Shown: positions 1-14,552, counted from the stretch's first letter. The stretch is DNA of 64,000 bases from Lineus longissimus (GCF_910592395.1 NC_088310.1:25189491-25253490), one strand, 5' to 3'. Notes: generated from the letters alone by a model not told the origin. Numbers and translations are program-made.

Positions 1-59
1 CCAGCTGATACACAAGCAATCACCCTGTTGTTTTACACACTATGGAAGAGGATGTTTAC

Positions 60-3056
<2,997 letters not shown>

Positions 3057-3166
3057 TTATGTACGTGAAGTACAGAGCAAGCACTTGCAACCTTGAACCC
3101 ACATATACTCTACGTACAAATAGTGCATACTATTGTATACAGATGTACCTACTGGAGAGCGGTTGA

Positions 3167-3284
3167 TGACGTCAAAGACGCGCCCTCGCCCTGGTATTTG
3201 TTGCATTTTGTAGGTATACTATGCTGCAGCTCTAGCATGTCTAGCGGCTGATGCAATCAATAGCATTCCGCGAAGATGACGTCA
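3167..3284. promoter_or_regulatory. ATF4-type CARE flanked by two CRE palindromes upstream of the SLC3 gene
   Basis: TGATGCAAT at 3249-3257 is an exact C/EBP-ATF response element core. Perfect TGACGTCA palindromes lie at 3167-3174 and 3277-3284. All three are 220-340 bp upstream of the minus-strand SLC3 start codon. Mammalian SLC3A2 is induced by ATF4 on amino acid shortage through such elements, so a conserved stress response is a reasonable inference. The transcription start itself is not visible. Confidence 0.55.
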
Positions 3285-3551
3285 CTGCAGCTGCTGCCCT
3301 CTATTTCCCCATCGCTGAATTACAGGCAATGTCGGACAAACATGCGGTTTCGTAATGGGTTCAGGCTTTCTAACTAGTGCAGTTAAATTCAATCTGGCAC
3401 ATGTCCGAGTGTTGGAAATACTACATAATTGTTCTGAATATTTCTCTCTCTGACTCTATGGTATCATTCATGCTAAAAACAATGTAGGGTCAAAGATAAT
3501 TGACTTTGAAATAAGCTCAAATGCGTAGAAACAAGTGTCGATGTCCGACTG

Positions 3552-3608
3552 TCACGTGACTAAAACGTCATCAATATCTTATGCAAATGACCTTGTGAGC
3601 TATAAATA
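3552..3608 (+). promoter_or_regulatory. Promoter-like cluster: E-box, octamer, TATA box
   Basis: TCACGTGA (3552-3559), octamer ATGCAAAT (3581-3588) and TATAAATA (3601-3608) occur within 57 bp on the plus strand. No coding exon follows before 4868. The cluster could serve a non-coding transcript starting near 3630, or be chance. Confidence 0.3.
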
Positions 3609-4867
3609 GTAACTTCGCGGGATGCTGTTAAAGTAGTCCTCGATTGTGCCATGGCCGGCCTTAGAGTAACCAGACCAATCTGATTTCTGGTTACACAGTG
3701 CGCAGGACGGCGTCAAGGGCAGCGTCAAATAGTTCCTGCTGAGGCCTAATCATACATCGCAGGCACCATAATCCAGTCATTTCTGGGTTCTTATGAATCC
3801 AGAGAAGAAGTTTACAGCATTTTCATTGCATTTAATTCATAAGTTCATCGATAGGTGGCGCCACCTTTGACACCACTGGTAAATAATTGGCCAAGAAATG
3901 GCATGATTTGTGCGATCTTCAAACGGGCCTCAATTGGTTCAAAATGAATGATTTGGGAATGCCATTACCACCGGCAGATAACCGAATGCATCTAGTTTCT
4001 TTATTTGATTTGAAAACATGGGGAAATCTCGTCAAGACGAGCACAATTGACACTCTCACAACAACGCCAAACCTCGCGTGGCAGATGGAAGGTTGAGGCC
4101 AAACTGGGGATTGAGACCCGCTTCAAATGGCACAGATTCTAGCCTCATAAAATCGCTAAAGATCCCTCTGCACAAGGAAACTAAGACCAGGGCGTCAAAG
4201 TATATAGTAGTTGGAACAGGTTGGACTCATTCATGAACATGGAAACGGCCTGCGTCTTAAGAAACGGACAAAACGGACCCCGTGCCACCAAAGAGCCCGC
4301 AAAACACCGGATACGGAAATAGCGCCATCTTCCCGAGGTCAACAAAATGGTGGCCTGAGTGTGGGTTGACGAAATTTGGGTATATCCTGGCATTTATACA
4401 CTTTTCTGAAGTCATATTATCGCTGTTATCCGTGTTCAATGTAAGGAAACGACAGTGATGTACCGTGTATGTTTTCAATGTGAAAAAAACTAGTACTGAG
4501 TTGGAACAAAACGGCATTGAAACTGAAATTCTTTAAGTTACAGAATACAGCGCCGTGTAGCGGTTGAAATTGAAACCAATGTTACAAGCCTTTTCAGCAT
4601 AAAAATGCAAGCGGGGAGATCTGGCCTGTCATCCTGTACATCCTAATGAGTATTGAGTACTACCTGGTTCTCCCCAAGTTCCACATAAGTAGAAGCTGGT
4701 CGCTGCTGTTGCCTGTGTTTTGTTATTGTCTATATTATGCCGTCATGGTGTGGATGACGGATATGAAATGGCATAAATTTTGTTTTTATCTTTTGCAGCT
4801 ACTGCTATGAGTATGATTAGCTAGCTACAAGCAGTAGTTTGAGTTAATTGGAACACCAATATCAAGA
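3609..4867. other. Intergenic region between the SLC3 gene and NDUFAF1
   Basis: No convincing coding exon is seen. A short hairpin with 9-bp arms (GTAACCAGA / TCTGGTTAC) lies at about 3667-3695, just downstream of the TATA-like box. The NDUFAF1 promoter must be in the right part, but no TATA box is evident there. Confidence 0.5.
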
Positions 4868-6284
4868 ATGTCGTTCCTTGCAGCTTTGGCAAGGATCCCT
4901 CCAAAGGCAAAGGGAATCCAGAAGTTGCTTTGCCCTGGAAAACCAGTCTATGTGCCGTCTGCCTCTTCATTCTGGGAGCCTGACAAGAAGGGTGGATATG
5001 AAACTGAGATAAAGCGTCCTGTGAAGAAAATGGTGAAAGACGGACTAGGAGAACTGGCTAAAGAAATAAAATTATTTGGAGTAGAAATGAAAGACAAATT
5101 TGAATTGGACCAAATTTACTTTGTGCATCACATGGACTATGCTTACTTTGCTAAATTTGACAATCAGGAGAGAATCAATTCTTGGGTAGTGTCTTGTGAT
5201 AAAGACCATAATGAAGGCAAAAGTGAAGCTGACTTTGTGTTGAGTAAAGACAACAATGGGTTATTTCATGGAAGAATTAACACTGAAGTACCCAAGGATG
5301 GCAAGATCAAGAAAGCTGGCTATGTCAACATGAGATCGCCAAGAAGAATGGTAATTTAATGCTCTGCTCCATCTTATGTATCTCTTTTGTGGCTGGTGTT
5401 TGCTGCATACATTTACATGTACATGTACCTGTAGTTTTATGAATTAATCTTGAAAAAGAAAAAGGTCTGACGATTTTGATTATTGTTAAAACTAAAAGTG
5501 ACCATCTCACTTCGAATTCTCAGCTATGCTAATGAAGCTCGCTAATCATCTTGACAACATTTCAGTACAAAATTTCATTCATTTCAGAAATCCTTCAAAA
5601 GGTCAATACCATATGATTACTTTGCGGATTTCACTCATTTAGTGATACGCTGTCGAGGAGATGGGAGACCTTATATGATGAATTTAGCAATGGACATGTA
5701 CTATGATATCAATTGGAACGATCAGTTCAGTTATCCACTATTTACCAGAGGTGGGCCCTATTGGCAAACGTCAAAGGTGAGCGAATTTCTTTTGTACTCA
5801 GATGATGCGTGACCATGTGTGTCATGCACAACTCACCAAATCTTTTTTGGTTTTTGCTGGCCAAAAACCTCGAGAGAAACTCGAGGTACCACAGGACTTG
5901 GATATTTAGTCAAATCATATTCCTTGAATACCTTCACAGAAGAACAATGTTTAGCGTCAAACTTATTCCAACACTTGTGAGAAAAAAAGGAAAACCAACA
6001 TTTAGAATCGGTGGTTGATGCCACATTATAACTGAAAATTTGTTTTTCTATTATTACAGATACCATTTTCAAAGTTTTTTCGAGCCAGCAAAGGACGTAT
6101 TCAAGATAAACAGGAAAAAGTGATTTTGGAAAAAGTAGCCCACCTTGGTTTTACATGTGCAGACCAGAACTCGGGACCTTTTCTATTAGAAATAGACTAT
6201 ATAATGTTGCTCAGAGATGAAAATCACTCTGAAGATTTTGCTTATGAATCCTATGAAACAACCCCAGGAATTGTGGGATGTTGA
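4868..6284 (+). CDS. NDUFAF1: Complex I intermediate-associated protein 30 (NDUFAF1/CIA30)
   Basis: This is a mitochondrial matrix assembly factor that builds the membrane-arm intermediate of respiratory complex I (MCIA complex). Three exons, 4868-5350, 5588-5776 and 6060-6284, join in phase 0 to give 298 residues, against about 327 in human. The CIA30 fold is recognisable: [24 protein letters not shown] strands, the repeated [10 protein letters not shown] strand, [14 protein letters not shown] in exon 2, and [14 protein letters not shown] followed by [10 protein letters not shown] in exon 3. The N-terminus ([15 protein letters not shown]) is basic and aliphatic as expected of a mitochondrial presequence. 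The start is the first ATG of the exon, with an A at -3. Confidence 0.93.
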
Positions 6285-6633
6285 CAACAATTGAACTCTG
6301 TGATTAGATTGAGAGTCTTGAGAACTCTGTAAACCTTTTATTTTCTTGAGCCTGATATTTATGTTAATGTAGGGCTCTCTGAATATATAAAATGGTGCGG
6401 AAATTCCTAATCAGATGGTCTTGTAATTGGGAAAACCATTTGCAGTAATCAGTTGAATAGGAATCGTAAAATCCCTAGTCTTTTTCATGGAGACCAGGGA
6501 CACCAAAACAATGCGGTTTACAGGACTGGTTTACAGCATGACTAGTTTTCTTTAAAAAATGTCTTTCATTGTTTTCTTTTTTGTTTGAAAAGACGCTGGG
6601 GCATTTATGTGAATGTGTTCTGATCATGGGTGA

Positions 6634-6639
6634 AATAAA
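6634..6639 (+). terminator. Polyadenylation signal AATAAA, NDUFAF1
   Basis: A canonical AATAAA lies 350 bp past the NDUFAF1 stop codon on the same strand. It is the first such signal after the gene. Confidence 0.5.
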
Positions 6640-8851
6640 GCTGGAACATTCACAGAAGATTTTCATTGTTCTTCATTATGATATGATACATGTTATGCTG
6701 GGCTCTCACTCTTTGCTCTGCATACCAATCACCAATTGCTCCCAGTTTTTCAGCCACACCATTGTTTTTTTCTGAAATCCTGATTTCAGTGTTGGCCCCC
6801 ATGAGGCTCTCGGAGAGACGGAGATAAAACATGACATTATGGCTTGGCTTGATAATGGGTACTGTCCCATCCTGGGTTGATATTGGCCTATAATAGCGGT
6901 CTCTGGACAGTTTGAAGTGATTACTGTACCCGGTCTGCCAAGAGCCGTCGTTTCAGAGTGACACACTTTGCACCAAGGAACGGAAACCCAACCCTGGACC
7001 ACATTATTTGGACAGGTTGAAATGATGTGACAAATGATGTTCCTGTCCCTGAATGCGACTCTTTGGGACATCTCCCTTGCAATGAAATACTGGGATGTAA
7101 CACTGTGATGTCTTTGTCTTTGGCATGTTGAAGTAACCAGATTGTTGGCACATGAAACTTGTCTTCTGAGAGAATTTTGGGAGTTTCGAACCAGGTTGAA
7201 ATAGTGGACCGGTGGTTGTGATCAAGGACACACCACACCAAAGATCTATCTGGACCCACAATGACTGGTTGTGATACTTTCCCAGGCATTTCTTGTATAG
7301 GGTTCGATTTTAGCAGTGGTCCCAGTGCCCACCTTATTTCATAGAGGGCAATTTCTGGAGTATTGAGACTCGGATATTTCAGCTTTTTTCCTCCTAAAAC
7401 TACTCAGGAGGACTTCTGGTTTGTAGAGAAGGGTGACCTCGACATGGCAGGTTGCCCGATTGGCAACTTGAACTAAAGCCTTAAAATCTACCACTTAATC
7501 ATCAGAGACAAGGCAGAAGTTGCTCAGAATAACATAGTATTAGTCAAAAAGAAGAAAGTCAAATTAAATATTTATTGATTTATTTTGCTAAAGGAGTAAA
7601 AATACTAATATCCATTTCACAAATTCATGCAGGTAAAAGCAAATGTTTCTTGACAAAGGATGTTTTCAAATTTACAATGAATAAATAAATCTATATGAAC
7701 TATCATGAAAGCTGGAGTGCAAATTCTGGCAATGATCCTGCTTTGGTTGAATCTTCATTTTTCACCAAAAACCATAGTGAGCATAGTTGGCTTTTGACTG
7801 ATGTAAAATGTCTACATACCGGTACATGTACAATGTGAGCAGGGATTTCACTATTGCAAAATTCTCCACATGTGCAAATTTTGTAACTTTGAGCCATTAA
7901 TTTGACCAAATATGCTTTTAACAGTACCATTCCATGAAACAACTAAATAATTAACCATCCTAACAAGTTGGCCCATCAGGTTCAAAACTAACCATATTTC
8001 AGCAGAGCATAGCGTTTGAATTTTTCAAACTTTCACTACTAAAAAAACTATTGTGGCAACTCTCTTTTGAAACTAAACTACAGTTCCACTTCTATAAACC
8101 AATGACAAGGCCATTGCCGGTAATTCACCTATACGTTTTTAGCAAGTTCTATGTCGTAAAAATACCCGAGATGGAAATTTCTACCATCTACTTCAACTAA
8201 AGCTAACTTCTACAGTTCAAAATTTAAATGAAGTTTCATATGAAACTGACAAATAGTTAACTTTGCATAAATTAGACTTGTATAAACAAGATACTTGCAC
8301 ATACCAGATGGACCTTCAAAGTCTCAGGTCGTTTACCAGAAAAAGAAAAAAACAGATTTCAAGGGAAAAATGCAGCTCCAGTCAATTCTGATACACATCT
8401 GATGAACGCAAGGTTGACTTACTTGTACATCTACAACATTCAATATCTGGGGCCAGCCTCCAACAGATACAAAAAATTGTCACGTGTAAAGTAACTCAAA
8501 AAATAATGGTTAAAGTAGAATAAAAACTACATGTATAATCATAAATGAACAATAATAAAATAAGACATTCAAATATAAATTATGATATGGATATGGATAT
8601 GTATCGTACCAATTTTTAATCAAATTGATGAAAACGAGAACAAATGATGTTAAGAATGATTAGTTGAAGGGGAAGGGCAATGTAACACATTTAAATACTG
8701 AAACAGCACCTGTATCAGTTGGGGGAAATTTAAGCTGCGTCACAACCTAATATTCAAGTATCATTTGCTACGCCAGTCTCAAGAGGATAATAAAGGGACC
8801 AGTGCGAGTGTTTCCAAGACTCACTTCTACCCAATGTCATACCAGACAGAT
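6640..8851. other. Gene-free stretch between NDUFAF1 and MAP10 3' ends
   Basis: The two neighbouring genes converge here. Short minus-strand open frames at 6706-7289 lack family similarity and splice logic. The part nearest MAP10 (about 7560-8850) is A/T-rich and probably holds its 3' untranslated region. Confidence 0.5.
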
Positions 8852-11800
8852 TTAGTTCCATGTGTACCCGAGTCTACCTGCTCCCTTCGCAACAGTAGCT
8901 TCAGACGCTGGTTTATAAACTGGCTGATAGGCCCCTTCGCTGTTGTCGAAATCATCAGAATAGTCATCATCACTGCCATCATAAGTCATGTTCAAATCAA
9001 GATCAGACGGTATGTAGGAGCTAACAGACTCTGTATGGATGGATGGCAACATTGGCTTGACAAGGCCTTTTCGTTGTCTTGTAGGAGACTCGACGCTTTC
9101 AGCCGAGGGTGAACGTCCTACATTAGCTCTTCTTCGTGGAGTTGGCTTTTCTTGACTCATTTCAAGTGACGATGCAGGATCAGCAGACTTTGAGCCTTTC
9201 CGAGGGTAGGGAGGAGGGACCTTCTCCTTCACTGGTTCTTCTTCATCAAACTCAAAAGAAACACTTCGCTGGAGTTTCAGACGTTGTTGAGATCCATCTC
9301 CAGGGGGTGTGACAGATTTCCTTGGCACAGGGGTAGGGCTTAAGCTCCCCTTGTCAGTGCTGGAGTCACCTTCAAGAGTTCTAGCAGTAGAATCTGCAGC
9401 ACGGAATGATGCTGATTTCTTGATGGCAGCCTTTGGTGAATTTAAAGATGCCTTTGGATTTACAATTGGAATACGGATAGTTGTTGATGTTCGGACACCA
9501 TCATCAGTTGGATCTGATGCTTCTCCCGTCAAGGTGCACGATTCGGAGCCTTCGTCTCCAGATTCTGAAACAGAGTATCTCAACGCCTGAAGCTCTGGCT
9601 CATCAGTTGACATCCACTGCTTCGAGTCTTCAAAATCATCAGTGTAATGTAATGTTGACTCTGTCTTTGCAGTAGTTTGTGTATCGTTGAGTTGGAAAGC
9701 TGTTGGGAAGCCAGGATACGAGGATCGTACCTGGCCATACTTTGGTGGTCTCTCTTCTGGGTGAACTGGTTTTTCTTTGACTGGTTTGTCATCAACTTTA
9801 GACACTACAGAGGGTGGACGACTGTCTCCATCCGTGGAGTAGCCAGCGCTATCATTCATCGAAACAGCTGGGACACGAACCTCAATACTTTTCTGGCTGC
9901 TTCCACCACTGTGTTTACTACTCGAACCACTTGGTTCGTAATCATAGGCGGCCTCATGAAGGTCCTCCAATTTCATTACCTTACCAGAAGGGGTATCAGG
10001 ATGGTCAATTGGCACCTGAGCTTGAGCAAGGCGTGCTTCATATATCAACTCTGTTGGACTAACTTCCTTAAGTGATGCAGTATCATCAATTGAGACCTTG
10101 CGGGGCGTAGGAACTGGTTTCATGTGGGAAGGCTTCTGAACAAGCATGGTTCGACTATCAACAGTAACGTCATCCATGCCTCTCGGAGCAGGATTCAGAA
10201 CGAATGTCTTGGCCATTGCTTTCTGGATATTTGACATATTTTCAAATTGTTCCTGCTGTTTTCTAAGCTTCACCTCTTCTTGTTCCAACTCCAAGCTATG
10301 CAACAGTTCTGGATTGACCTGTGCCAGCCTCAGACGCTGTGTGTTAGTCATACCATAGGAAAACTTGGGCTTGGTTTTCCTCTGACCAAAAACAGGTTCC
10401 TTTCTCAACCAGCCTTTATTGCTTGGGACAGCACCTTGTTTCTCTGGAAGCTTCCTTTTTGGTGCAGCTAATCTTGTCAAGAAGTGTTCCCGGTTTTCCT
10501 TCTCAGCTGGTGGCATCACCTCGAGACGGACATCACGGGGTGTCTGTGGAGTCCGGGGACTTCTATGCTTCTGTTGCGATATTTCAGTTGTTCTTGTTGG
10601 AGACCCCTGGCCCCTACCGGCCCCCTGAGACTGGCTTGCAACTTGAGCCTGTGTATTTTGTATGAAAGCCAATTCTGCTGTGAGTGCCCGAAGAAATGGA
10701 AACTGACCCACTTGAAAGTTGGGAGACATCAACATTTGTTGAAGATCAGGTTGTTTAGGGGGAGGCGGCAACAAGCTGTGTTGGTAATGAATGAATTTAG
10801 TATCAGATGGTTTAATCAATGTCTGATCTAAACCCTGCTCAATTAGATCAAACAACGCATCATCACTACGAACACTTTCAGTGTCAAAATCTTTCACTTC
10901 AAGAGGCTTTGCCGGACGGCTGTGATACTCATAAATCTCAAGTTTTGATGGTGGCAGTTTCTCTTCGGCAGTGCTGTTATAGAAGAGAGGGGGAGGGCAG
11001 TAGGTGTTTGTCAAATATACATTATCTAACTCATCAGACAAGTCTGATGAAGGAAATTGAACATGTTTAGATTTTCGTGAACGTTCAGTTTGTGTCCCGC
11101 TGTTTTCCAACTCTCTTCCTGTTTTTGCAGCCTCAATTGCATCTTTAGCAGACGATATGATAATAGGCTGTCCTTTTTCAGGTGCCTCAAGATCTTCTAC
11201 AATCAAATCATCATCAGTTTTTCTAGGAGGAGTTTTGATGACAACATGCTTAGGGGTTTTGGCTTTTCTTGGGCTGTCATCGACCTTTCTTGGACTTCCA
11301 TCTGAAGACTTTCTTGGTGTTCCTGGTTTTGTCTTTCTTGGCGAATCCTCCTTTGCCAAAATGCTGTTTCCTTGGGCATCCACTCCAAACTTAGCAATTG
11401 CATGATCTGGAATGTGCTGCATAAGCCCTTCACCAAGACTTAGCAAACGACAGGCAATGTTGACATGACCGACTTCAATCCCCATCAAATTATACAGCTT
11501 GTATTGTCCTTTCTCTCCATGCACATGAGGAACGGTGATGCCAAGTTTCTCAATGTCATTCTTTATCTTCTCCATGCACTCATTGAGAGGTATCAAACAG
11601 CTAGCAACTAACTTGGGAGTTTCAGGAAACTGATCAATCACCAGCACATAGAGGGGAGTGTTTGAGAGATGGATCTGAAGAGTCTCACTTGAAATTTTGA
11701 ACAAACATGATTTGCCACGTTTTACAAGAAATGCACCATTTTTGTCTTGCAGTTCTTTCAATTGTCTTGGAAGGTTGGCTTGCATTTCGATGGAGATCTT

Positions 11801-11962
11801 TTTCTTGATACGATCAGCAAGTTCTGGTTCAACATGTTGCACTAGTAATGTTGGAAAATCGAGCAGACGGAACGCTACGGCGGGGAAACGGCATGTGACA
11901 CTTGGCAGCACCAATTGATCTACGATGACCTCCAACGAGAATAAGGAATCTCGAACAGCCAT
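8852..11962 (-). CDS. MAP10: Microtubule-associated protein 10 (MAP10)
   Basis: One uninterrupted reading frame encodes 1036 residues. The first ~150 residues match the MAP10 N-terminal domain (SLFSLEVIVDQLVLPSVTCR, then FRLLDFPTLLV, and further on LYVLVIDQFPETPKLVASCL). The rest is a long disordered region rich in Ser, Pro, Lys and Glu with many SPRK/TPRK-type basic repeats, typical of microtubule-binding proteins. It ends in an acidic stretch (DGSDDDYSDDFDN) near the C-terminus. Human MAP10 is about 905 residues, is also encoded in essentially one exon, and acts in cytokinesis and microtubule stabilisation. The start is the first ATG after a 3' splice site at 11996/11997, so at least one non-coding exon lies upstream. 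Confidence 0.88.
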   Translation of the reverse strand: MAVRDSLFSLEVIVDQLVLPSVTCRFPAVAFRLLDFPTLLVQHVEPELADRIKKKISIEMQANLPRQLKELQDKNGAFLVKRGKSCLFKISSETLQIHLSNTPLYVLVIDQFPETPKLVASCLIPLNECMEKIKNDIEKLGITVPHVHGEKGQYKLYNLMGIEVGHVNIACRLLSLGEGLMQHIPDHAIAKFGVDAQGNSILAKEDSPRKTKPGTPRKSSDGSPRKVDDSPRKAKTPKHVVIKTPPRKTDDDLIVEDLEAPEKGQPIIISSAKDAIEAAKTGRELENSGTQTERSRKSKHVQFPSSDLSDELDNVYLTNTYCPPPLFYNSTAEEKLPPSKLEIYEYHSRPAKPLEVKDFDTESVRSDDALFDLIEQGLDQTLIKPSDTKFIHYQHSLLPPPPKQPDLQQMLMSPNFQVGQFPFLRALTAELAFIQNTQAQVASQSQGAGRGQGSPTRTTEISQQKHRSPRTPQTPRDVRLEVMPPAEKENREHFLTRLAAPKRKLPEKQGAVPSNKGWLRKEPVFGQRKTKPKFSYGMTNTQRLRLAQVNPELLHSLELEQEEVKLRKQQEQFENMSNIQKAMAKTFVLNPAPRGMDDVTVDSRTMLVQKPSHMKPVPTPRKVSIDDTASLKEVSPTELIYEARLAQAQVPIDHPDTPSGKVMKLEDLHEAAYDYEPSGSSSKHSGGSSQKSIEVRVPAVSMNDSAGYSTDGDSRPPSVVSKVDDKPVKEKPVHPEERPPKYGQVRSSYPGFPTAFQLNDTQTTAKTESTLHYTDDFEDSKQWMSTDEPELQALRYSVSESGDEGSESCTLTGEASDPTDDGVRTSTTIRIPIVNPKASLNSPKAAIKKSASFRAADSTARTLEGDSSTDKGSLSPTPVPRKSVTPPGDGSQQRLKLQRSVSFEFDEEEPVKEKVPPPYPRKGSKSADPASSLEMSQEKPTPRRRANVGRSPSAESVESPTRQRKGLVKPMLPSIHTESVSSYIPSDLDLNMTYDGSDDDYSDDFDNSEGAYQPVYKPASEATVAKGAGRLGYTWN

Positions 11963-11996
11963 CTTTGCTTCGGATGACTCTCTATTTTTGTAGAAC
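11963..11996 (-). other. 5' untranslated part of the MAP10 coding exon
   Basis: On the minus strand, TCCTTTCAG followed by GTTC marks a good 3' splice site 34 bp before the MAP10 ATG. The first, non-coding exon should lie at higher coordinates but was not pinned down. Confidence 0.55.
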
Positions 11997-13146
11997 CTGA
12001 AAGGACAAGAAAGAATATGTTTTGATGTTGAGTAAAAAATGTTTGCATCAACTGGGATTCAGGCTGATCATCTCATCATCATCATGTCACTAAACAGGAC
12101 TTTATGTTGTACCGATGATGATGATGATGATGATGATAATGATGTCATTGTCCGGTGATCGAACTTGGAATGAAATCGAATGGGACAAAACCGTTTACAT
12201 CTAGGCTAGAATCTAGGTCCAGGGCCGTGGTAAGTTACGTTCATGTTACACCTGCGCGGTTGTACAGGATAAAAAGATTAATTTGAGGTAGATTTGATGA
12301 AAATGCAAAAGAAATTAAGAAAATGAGAGCGATATGCAACATTTCTAAACATACACAAGACCGCCGGATACATTTTTTGGGACATGCCGTATGCATTGAA
12401 GTGCAGAACGACAACGCTGGTAACAGTTGAGAGTTGGCGCCTTCATAAACATGATAGCTTACGTCGACAACTTTCATATTTCATGAATTAATCGTCCAAA
12501 AATCAAGGCTATATACCTTTCTGCAACACTTTTGGAAGCTTTTGTTGTAACCAGACTGTTTAATTTGAAGCAAATCAACAAATAAATGAGAAATTTCTTG
12601 AGATCGTTACAACAGAAGCCATGTTGTATACAGTGGGAATCCCTTTCTCATGTCGAGGCCAGACATTGGGGAATCCCTTTCTCATGACGAGGCCAGGGGA
12701 ATTCCCGTTTCTGAATGGTCCAGAGAAGACGGTAAAAACGCGGGAAAGTTAAAATTCCCTTATCTTTGCAGATTCGGTATATCGAGCACAGGCACATGGA
12801 AATAAAAGCTCAATAGCCCCAATTCGACTGACAAATACATCCCCCCACTGTGGGTGTGTGTTTGTTGAATCGAAATTGGAAAACGTCCAAAACTTTTTTT
12901 AGGTTATTGATGCAACAGGCGGAAATAGAGAAAAAATGGAAGCTGGAAAGACTCACCTCCTCAGTGATTCGCAACTGCATGATGACGCATATTATTGTTA
13001 GCCAGGTACGCATGTCCACGATGGATGCCTGTAACCATGGTTATTGGTTGAGCACTGCGCCAGGTGTCCACAACGAACAGAATTCAAAATCTGATTCTAT
13101 CATCAGGATATGATTGATTACACCCCAGACGCAGTGGACCGAAATC
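11997..13146. other. Region upstream of MAP10
   Basis: This holds the presumed MAP10 first intron and promoter. A short (GAT)n microsatellite lies at about 12113-12143. No coding exon is evident. Confidence 0.45.
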
Positions 13147-13415
13147 GTCCATCCAGGCAATACTTGACTTGCCAAACTCAGCTCGACGCCGAACTGCAGC
13201 GCCACTCGCGGACAAAGATAAAACAACTCGACATTTTTTTCACCGGTTTTCTCGCTGCGCATGCGTACCAGCGTCATCTTTTGTTGATTTCCGCTGGTAC
13301 GCATGCGCAGCGAGAAAACCGGTGAAAAAAATGTCGAGTTGTTCTATCTTTGTCCGCGAGTGGCGCTGCAGTTCGGCGTCGAGCTGAGTTTGGCAAGTCA
13401 AGTATTGGGATGGAC
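13147..13415. repeat. Near-perfect long palindrome (foldback element)
   Basis: The left arm 13147-13273 and right arm 13292-13415 are reverse complements over about 125 bp with only a few differences, separated by an 18-bp loop. The arms contain GCGCATGCG and a T7/A7 run. The structure matches a hairpin-type MITE. Short open frames in both directions across it are mirror images of each other and not genes. No clear target duplication was found. Confidence 0.9.
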
Positions 13416-13567
13416 AGGGAGTCTGACAAATTGATAGGGTAGGGGATGTGAAGCCCATTGACATAGCCTCCGATGTGCTACTTTCCGCTCCGATGGGAAC
13501 ATTGTTGCGGGACGGGCCTGCGCCGGTCTAGGGGATGTCCACACGCCGCGGAGGGAAATGGTATATA

Positions 13568-14397
13568 CAGTAGAACCTCCCCTTGCGGACACCTCTGCCA
13601 GGCGGACAACTCCGCATTACGGACATGTTCGTCCAGTCCCGATTTGCTTTAACCGAAACCTCGGGAGGGCGGACACCTCTCTACTCCGAATTGCGGACAC
13701 GGCCATGGTGACTTTTTGGTCCAATCACCTCACAATTACGGACAGTAAACAAAAACAATGGCTTCCCGTGTTCACTTAGGTAGTCGATTAGACCTAACAG
13801 GTGTGAAGTTTGCGTAATTGATGAACATAATTAGATACTAAGTTCAGTTAATTGGAGTGGAGTGAATTTAATGTCCGTTACTCTCCTAATTAAAACAGAA
13901 TGTATTGTTTAATTATCTTCACTGTGCATCACATTGCCAAGCTACTGTATATTGTAACATTAATTGCAGTCCATTGAGTTGTTTGTCCCCTTGTGCTCTA
14001 ATAACAAGTATTACTATAATGATGTACGCTGTCTATGTAATATGTAGCGTGCGAACACAACCTACATATCACAATGTTGGCAAATTAATATTACCTCCAC
14101 TAGAAATGCCAATTTCGCATATAAATAGCATCAAATTATTTGAAGTATAGTTAATATTTATACAACTGAATGGAATATGTAATATGTAAGCTTCACGACC
14201 CCCATGTTCATACACATGAATCCATTTTTTTGACAAACTAAATGGAATATGGAATATGCAGGCTTCACGACTCCCGTGTTCATAAACATGACTACACCTT
14301 TTGGACAATAATGGCATAACCTCCCTATAAAGGACTCCTCTACATTACGGACACCAACGCCCAGTCCCATGGGTGCCCGCATTGAGAGGTTGTACTG
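13568..14397. mobile_element. Non-autonomous pogo/Tigger-like DNA transposon
   Basis: The element starts with CAGTAGAACCTC and ends with the imperfect inverse (GAGGTTGTACTG); about 21 of 26 terminal bases match. TA dinucleotides at 13566-13567 and 14398-14399 fit the TA target duplication of the Tc1/mariner-pogo superfamily. Subterminal CGGACAC-type motifs recur at both ends, as in invertebrate pogo-like elements. There is no transposase frame. A roughly 73-bp direct repeat lies inside at about 14166-14310. Confidence 0.75.
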
Positions 14398-14552
14398 TAC
14401 TCGTAAACAAAACAGTACCTAGAGCCTACTACTTGAAGTCTCCTATGCAGTCAATTTCGTCATCCTGATCGTCCTTCCTCGATATAATGGCGACAGGACG
14501 AGGCCGGTCCACTGCGTCCGGCTTGTAATTACTTGTTTTTCTTTTATGCCTA

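Noticed and set aside
3887..4096. 69-codon plus-strand frame
   Set aside because: Isolated, no similarity, no splice sites in a sensible arrangement.
6706..7289. Overlapping minus-strand open frames of about 120 codons
   Set aside because: No similarity recognised, no splice structure, and overlapping frames of equal length on the same strand.
9309..11918. Many plus-strand frames opposite MAP10
   Set aside because: Shadows of the 1036-codon minus-strand gene, which has family similarity.
13041..13464. Pairs of short open frames on both strands
   Set aside because: They mirror each other across the palindrome and are products of its symmetry.
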